Shown here: positions 44,931 to 48,462 of the stretch, in pieces
Layout of the letters: each line of letters opens with the position of its first letter
Numbering within the stretch: the first letter of the stretch is position 1
NCBI GenBank assembly: GCA_020344415.1
Contig: CP070825.1
Coordinates: 3,046,429 to 3,094,890 of the forward strand
Reading direction: 5' to 3'
DNA from: Candidatus Aminicenantota bacterium
GTDB taxonomy: Bacteria > Acidobacteriota > Aminicenantia > Aminicenantales > Aminicenantaceae
DNA length: 48,462 nucleotides
The notes under the pieces: generated by a model
What the model was told of the DNA's origin: nothing
Seen by the model: only the letters and a program-made list of their open reading frames with translations
The model's database searches: none
Program-made: the position numbers and the translations under genes

Positions 44931-46310
44931 ATGAAAAAGACAAACCTTCTGACAGAACGCAAAATTGTTCTTCTGCTGTTGCTGACCTCATTTGTTTTGG
45001 GTGCTCAATATCTTTTTTACACACCTCCATGGCAGGCAGCGGATGAAATTACTCATTATGAATATATTGACATATTGTCCCGGGCAAAAATATTCCAGAT
45101 CAAGCAAGAGTCTGACTACAAACTTCAAAGAGAAATAATAAGATCTATGGATCAGTTTAATGCATGGAAATATGTCTTTGAAGAAAGGCCTTCTCCACCG
45201 CCAAAAAGATTCTGGAGTTTGCCTGTATATGAAGGGAGCGGTACAAAGCTTAACCGCCCCCCTTTCTATTACATATTGGGCTCGTTTGTCCTAAAGATCT
45301 TTAAAACTGATATTTTACTGCTAAAACACTATCTCACACGTCTCTTTTCACTTTTTCTCTCTCTATTTACCATTCTATTTGTTTTTTTGGCTGCAAAAAT
45401 TGTGTTTGATGACCCCTATTACAGCTTTACGGCAGCTTGCCTTGTAGCTTTTCTGCCTCAATTCATGATTATGTCCGGTGCTATCAATTCAGATAGCATG
45501 GCAAATTTGATAGGAGCGGCATCTCTTTATGTCTTCTTGTTATCGCTTAAACACTGGAAGAATTATTATCTTCTATTGTTATTTCCGCTTCTTATAATTT
45601 TCGGATTGTTAACTGGCAGAAAAACCTTTTTCATTATCCCTACTTTAATTATTTTTGGCATTATCTATCTCTTCAAGCATTGGAAAACAGACAAATTCCG
45701 CACCTTACTTTTCTCACTGGTTGGCATTTCTGCTCTCCTAATAGCCTATGTGATTCTTAGATATATTCTTGCTGATCTGGGCACAAGAGTCATAACACAT
45801 ACAACAGAACTTTTTGGATTTTGCGGTCAGGTATTTCAAAAAAATTTTTGGGCTGACTTTAAAGGATATTCGCAGCAATTTTTGTTTAGGAGCTTCTGGT
45901 ATTATTCAGGTTGGATGGCATTTCGTTTACCTAACACTATCTATACTATCCTAGCTATATTCTCTCTTCTGGGGATAATCGGATGGGTAAAATATATTGG
46001 CTGCAAGTTATTAAAACGTGCGAAGAATATTTCTGTTAATCTGGACTTCTTCCTGTTGCTGGCCTCTATCTGCTTTCTAGCCTTTGCTGGTTTTCTCTGC
46101 CGCATGGTTGTCTCTATGGATCCCATGGCAAGATATGTCTTCCCTGCATTGCCGGCGCTTGCCATATTATTTGTTGTTGGATTAAAAGAACTTATTCCAT
46201 CCAAGTTCAAGAAAGCAACACTCACAAGCTTGATATCCTTGCTCGTTATTTTAAATATTTACACCATCTTCCACCATTTGATAAACACATTCTATTTTCA
46301 TTTCTGGTAA
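44931..46310 (+). CDS. DUF2142/GT-C-like membrane protein
   Basis: A 459-residue polytopic protein. The first loop has PPWQAADEITHYEYIDIL (acidic D-E with H) and later LNRPPFYYILGSFVLKIF, resembling the DUF2142 family and GT39-type transferases. FLPQFMIMSGAINSDSMANLIGAASLY and the late RMVVSMDPMARYVFPALPALAILFV are shared with DUF2142-type proteins, which occur in surface-glycan loci. About ten helices. A glycosyl transfer on the outer face is plausible but not proven. The next gene follows six bases later. Confidence 0.75.
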   Translation: MKKTNLLTERKIVLLLLLTSFVLGAQYLFYTPPWQAADEITHYEYIDILSRAKIFQIKQESDYKLQREIIRSMDQFNAWKYVFEERPSPPPKRFWSLPVYEGSGTKLNRPPFYYILGSFVLKIFKTDILLLKHYLTRLFSLFLSLFTILFVFLAAKIVFDDPYYSFTAACLVAFLPQFMIMSGAINSDSMANLIGAASLYVFLLSLKHWKNYYLLLLFPLLIIFGLLTGRKTFFIIPTLIIFGIIYLFKHWKTDKFRTLLFSLVGISALLIAYVILRYILADLGTRVITHTTELFGFCGQVFQKNFWADFKGYSQQFLFRSFWYYSGWMAFRLPNTIYTILAIFSLLGIIGWVKYIGCKLLKRAKNISVNLDFFLLLASICFLAFAGFLCRMVVSMDPMARYVFPALPALAILFVVGLKELIPSKFKKATLTSLISLLVILNIYTIFHHLINTFYFHFW

Positions 46311-46316
46311 ATAGAA

Positions 46317-47012
46317 ATGGTTGAAATTTTAAAAAAAAGACGCGCTTCCTTCCTCATATTTCCTTGTGTAGTTGTCATTATTATCTTGATGATCTATTCA
46401 GCTTCATTCCTGACGAAAATCACTTCATATAATCAGCTGAAAAACAATATCCCTGTTGGTGAAATATTTGGAGAGAGGAAGATTGGCCAGACATTTCTTG
46501 CAGAATACGATGGTTTGTCGGGCATCGAAGTACTTTTGGCGACTTACCGCCGAAAGAACTCAGGTGAGCTCATCTTTCATCTGACAGAAGATATGCGTAG
46601 TAAAGAAGATCTGTTTAATTACAAAGTGGATATCAATAAAGTGGAAGATAATAAATATTTTAGTTTTAAGTTTTCCAAGATAAAAAACTCAAAAGGGAAA
46701 AAAATTTATTTTTATATTGAGGCGCCTCAATCCCAACCAGGCAACGCCATAACTATTTGGTCCCATTCTAAAGACTTCTATAAGGAGGGAGAAAAGATTG
46801 TCAATGGAGTTGTTTCTGAAGGGGATCTTGTATTTAAAACAAAATACAGTCCGGAATTAAAAAATAAGTTTAACGCGTTTTTGGAAAAGATAACCCAGGA
46901 TAAGCCTTTTCCTTTGAATAATAAATCATTTTATATCATCCTGATTGTATTGTTTGTTTTGAGCACTTCGCTATTTTTGACATTTATAGTTAAATTTTTC
47001 ATGGGAATTTGA
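46317..47012 (+). CDS. Small membrane-anchored protein, GT-C partner (hypothetical)
   Basis: 231 residues: one membrane helix near 12-32, an extracytoplasmic domain, and a second helix near 207-229. The domain carries GEIFGERKIGQTFLAEYDGLSGIEVLLATY and FKFSKIKNSKGKKIYFYIEAP, a beta-rich pattern similar to the periplasmic segment that follows the membrane region in some DUF2142/GT39 proteins. It may be a detached periplasmic domain working with the upstream gene, six bases away. No named family is recognised with certainty. Confidence 0.55.
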   Translation: MVEILKKRRASFLIFPCVVVIIILMIYSASFLTKITSYNQLKNNIPVGEIFGERKIGQTFLAEYDGLSGIEVLLATYRRKNSGELIFHLTEDMRSKEDLFNYKVDINKVEDNKYFSFKFSKIKNSKGKKIYFYIEAPQSQPGNAITIWSHSKDFYKEGEKIVNGVVSEGDLVFKTKYSPELKNKFNAFLEKITQDKPFPLNNKSFYIILIVLFVLSTSLFLTFIVKFFMGI

Positions 47013-47023
47013 TGAAAGAAAAA

Positions 47024-47042
47024 GAGGACAGGCTACTTTTTT
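47024..47042 (-). repeat. GTAGCCTGTCC repeat, minus strand
   Basis: On the minus strand AAAAAAGTAGCCTGTCCTC matches the GTAGCCTRTC core of elements at 8626, 17295 and 20379. It follows the stop of the small membrane protein and precedes the palindrome at 47051. Confidence 0.45.
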
Positions 47043-47050
47043 AGGATGCA

Positions 47051-47071
47051 GGGATTTGATTCATCAAACCC
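47051..47071. repeat. Palindrome, second copy of TTTGATTCATCAAA element
   Basis: The core TTTGATTCATCAAA with GGGA and CCC flanks matches the element at 13277-13296. Arms pair almost completely around the TTC centre. It is within a repeat-rich gap (47013-47195). Confidence 0.6.
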
Positions 47072-47079
47072 ACCTTTCT

Positions 47080-47140
47080 GTCATTGCGAGGAATGAAGAA
47101 GATTGCCACGCTTCGCTCGCAACAGGCAGTGCAATCTTTC
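47080..47140. repeat. REP-like repeat GTCATTGCGAG...ATTGCCACGCTTCGCTCGC
   Basis: Begins GTCATTGCGAGGAATG and continues AAGATTGCCACGCTTCGCTCGCAACAGG to GCAATCTTTC, typical of REP-like intergenic repeats in which GTCATTGCGAG and CTTCGCTCGCAA-type halves are opposed. Relatives at 43628-43790 and 44845-44872. After it, AAAAAAAGGAGCCTTTCCCC-T5 at about 47145-47171 is a loose relative of the terminator family. Confidence 0.6.
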
Positions 47141-47195
47141 ATATTGGCAAAAAAAGGAGCCTTTCCCCTTTTTCCGAGATTTTATAAGAATCCCC

Positions 47196-48128
47196 TCAAT
47201 CTGGAATAAAAATATCAGGCCAGATATCCGATGCTGAATGAAATGTTAAACGTACCGCTTCCCCCCCACTCGCAGACTTGATAAAAATTTCATAATCACT
47301 TGACCAATCAAAACTGGGACTTGCGGCAAAAACGATGTAATCGCCGTTATTCGACCATCTCGGGAAATAGCACTGGGGACGGCCTGGAATTGTATTATGA
47401 TCCACAAAAGGTACTCGATTCTTTCCATCCGGTGCAGCAAGGTGGACCTCGTGGAAGCCGCTAGTAATCCATGCAATCATTAATCCATCCGGTCGGAATT
47501 GAGGCATGCAGCCAGATGCAAATTGATACCGATTGCGTCCGTCCAATTTCACGATGTGAGTAGTCCATGTCTTTGGATAGTAAGCAGCGAAAGCAAGCCA
47601 TTTGCCATCCGGAGAAATGGTTGGATATCCCAGTTCTTTTCCTTCAAATTCAGGAACCCTGGCAGGAACGATCTCTTCTGTTATCCCTTTTTCTAAATCA
47701 TAAAGCACAACCGCATCTCTGTCCTGTTCACTAATCTTAAATACTAAACCTAAACCATCATCAGTGATGTCAAAATAGTTGCCATCCTCCACAACGATCT
47801 GAGGATTTGAGCCATCTGAACTCATTCGGTAAATATCATCATTGCGTTGATAGTAAATCCATTCGCCATCTTTAGACCAAACAGGATGGGAGTTTTCTTC
47901 TTGATCACTCGTAAGGCGGACTTTGTCAGTACCGTCGGCGTTCATCTTATAAATTTCTGATGGGCCATGTCGTAAAGTGCTCCAGACAATAGATCCCGTG
48001 ATCTGTCCCCTGATTGACCTGAGAGCTTTAAGCTCCCTGAGGGTAGGTGTGGTTTGAAATTGACTCTGTGCGATGATAGCAATCAATAGCAGAGCAATAA
48101 GAATCCAAACGATATTTTTTATATTCAC
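47196..48128 (-). CDS. Exported PD40/WD40-like beta-propeller protein (TolB-like)
   Basis: A 310-residue protein with an N-terminal membrane/signal segment (IVWILIALLLIAIIAQ). The remainder reads as PD40-type repeats: SEIYKMNADGTDKVRLTSDQEENSHPVWSKDGEWIYYQ, DDIYRMSSDGSNPQ, YPTISPDGKWLAFAA, CMPQFRPDGLMIAW, FPRWSNNGDYIVFAA and YEIFIKSASGGEAVRLT. These five or six blades form a propeller like the C-terminal domain of TolB, often binding other proteins or ligands. The start is GTG at 48128, with AAAGGAAC about a dozen bases upstream. It is on the minus strand, separated from the glycan genes by repeats, and may be outside the locus. Confidence 0.75.
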   Translation of the reverse strand: MNIKNIVWILIALLLIAIIAQSQFQTTPTLRELKALRSIRGQITGSIVWSTLRHGPSEIYKMNADGTDKVRLTSDQEENSHPVWSKDGEWIYYQRNDDIYRMSSDGSNPQIVVEDGNYFDITDDGLGLVFKISEQDRDAVVLYDLEKGITEEIVPARVPEFEGKELGYPTISPDGKWLAFAAYYPKTWTTHIVKLDGRNRYQFASGCMPQFRPDGLMIAWITSGFHEVHLAAPDGKNRVPFVDHNTIPGRPQCYFPRWSNNGDYIVFAASPSFDWSSDYEIFIKSASGGEAVRLTFHSASDIWPDIFIPD

Positions 48129-48156
48129 TGTTTATCTGTTCCTTTTTCACATTTCA

Positions 48157-48462
48157 TTAGCTGCTCGAGGCCGCCTTATTCAACCAAGCGATGCCCAAGT
48201 AACAAAAATTTACCACTAAGAGCGCCTCAAGGACTTCTGAGGATACAGGAAATTCTTTTTGGGACATATATACTCCCTGGAAAAGGTCTCGAACAATCGA
48301 GGTCCAGGCGAGTCCCGCAATTATGCCTGGAAAAACGATCCGAACCAGGCTGGAAAGTCTCTTTCTCATCAAAGCAGCTGCAACAAATACCAAAATGAAA
48401 AATCCCACACTAAACCAAAGGGGCTTGCGCATGGGATTGGCACTCTCAAACTCACTGAAAGC
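48157..48462 (-). CDS. Membrane protein, 3' part, gene continues past window end
   Basis: On the minus strand the frame is open from the last base of the window to a stop at 48157. The reading AFSEFESANPMRKPLWFSVGF continues before the internal ATG at 48432, so that ATG is probably not the start and the gene is cut by the window edge. Visible are about 100 residues with a first helix (LWFSVGFFILVFVAAALM), a second weaker one (IVFPGIIAGLAWTSI), and a third (LEALLVVNFCYLGIAWL). No family recognised. It ends 29 bases before the PD40 protein gene and may be cotranscribed with it. Confidence 0.5.
   Translation of the reverse strand, partial: AFSEFESANPMRKPLWFSVGFFILVFVAAALMRKRLSSLVRIVFPGIIAGLAWTSIVRDLFQGVYMSQKEFPVSSEVLEALLVVNFCYLGIAWLNKAASSS

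Overview
The window is one large surface-glycan (O-antigen, capsule or exopolysaccharide) biosynthesis locus from an AT-rich bacterium. One 60-base sample (30901-30960) counts 22/60 G+C. Undecaprenyl-phosphate sugar-1-phosphate transferases, Wzx-type flippases and a Wzy/WaaL-type polymerase or ligase point to a lipid-linked glycan pathway, most likely in a diderm cell. The phylum cannot be read from the sequence. Palindromic intergenic repeats, a REP-type transposase relic, an arylsulfotransferase-like propeller and a PD40 propeller protein recall uncultivated lineages such as Candidatus Aminicenantes, but that is a weak impression. No rRNA, tRNA, CRISPR array or replication origin was seen.

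Layout. 1-3778: tail of an ExoA-like GT2 gene broken by a stop, a discoidin-domain membrane protein, an LPG-synthase-TM flippase-like protein and a first phosphoglycosyltransferase (EpsB/WcaJ type), closed by a strong terminator. 3811-8376: a VanZ-like protein with an apparent AUU start, convergent with a GT-C enzyme, then a methyltransferase with a zinc ribbon. 8684-13225: a membrane-anchored ASST-like propeller protein, a WbpB-WbpD fusion, and a WbpI-type 2-epimerase; the last two form a partial diacetamido-uronic-acid pathway. 13379-20210: a GT4, a Wzx interrupted by a stop, a GC-rich GT4 on the opposite strand, an asparagine synthetase homologue without the glutaminase cysteine, and a decayed REP transposase. 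20455-27576: a tight operon of GT4, GT2, DUF354, GT4, GT4 and an intact asnB. 27686-32889: two GT-C-like membrane proteins, an alkaline-phosphatase-fold protein and a GT1-like protein. 32956-42099: an intact Wzx, GT4, sulfotransferase, two membrane proteins, GT4, polymerase/ligase and an Alg14/Alg13-like PssD-PssE pair, mostly coupled by overlapping start and stop codons. 42166-44846: a WbaP-type initiating transferase, a REP-like cluster and a GDP-fucose-synthase-like reductase. 44931-48462: a DUF2142/GT-C protein with a small membrane partner, more repeats, and on the minus strand a PD40 propeller and the 3' end of a membrane protein gene.

How it fits together (inference). One of two phosphoglycosyltransferases loads the first sugar onto undecaprenyl phosphate. 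Cytoplasmic GT4, GT2, DUF354 and PssD/E enzymes extend it with sugars that include a UDP-ManNAc3NAcA-type residue and perhaps a 6-deoxyhexose. Methyl, sulfate and amide groups may be added. Wzx flips the unit, polytopic GT-C enzymes decorate it outside the membrane, and the Wzy/WaaL homologue polymerises or ligates it. Three genes (GT2, wzx, transposase) carry a single in-frame TAA with homologous sequence continuing on both sides, so part of the locus appears to be decaying, unless those bases are errors.
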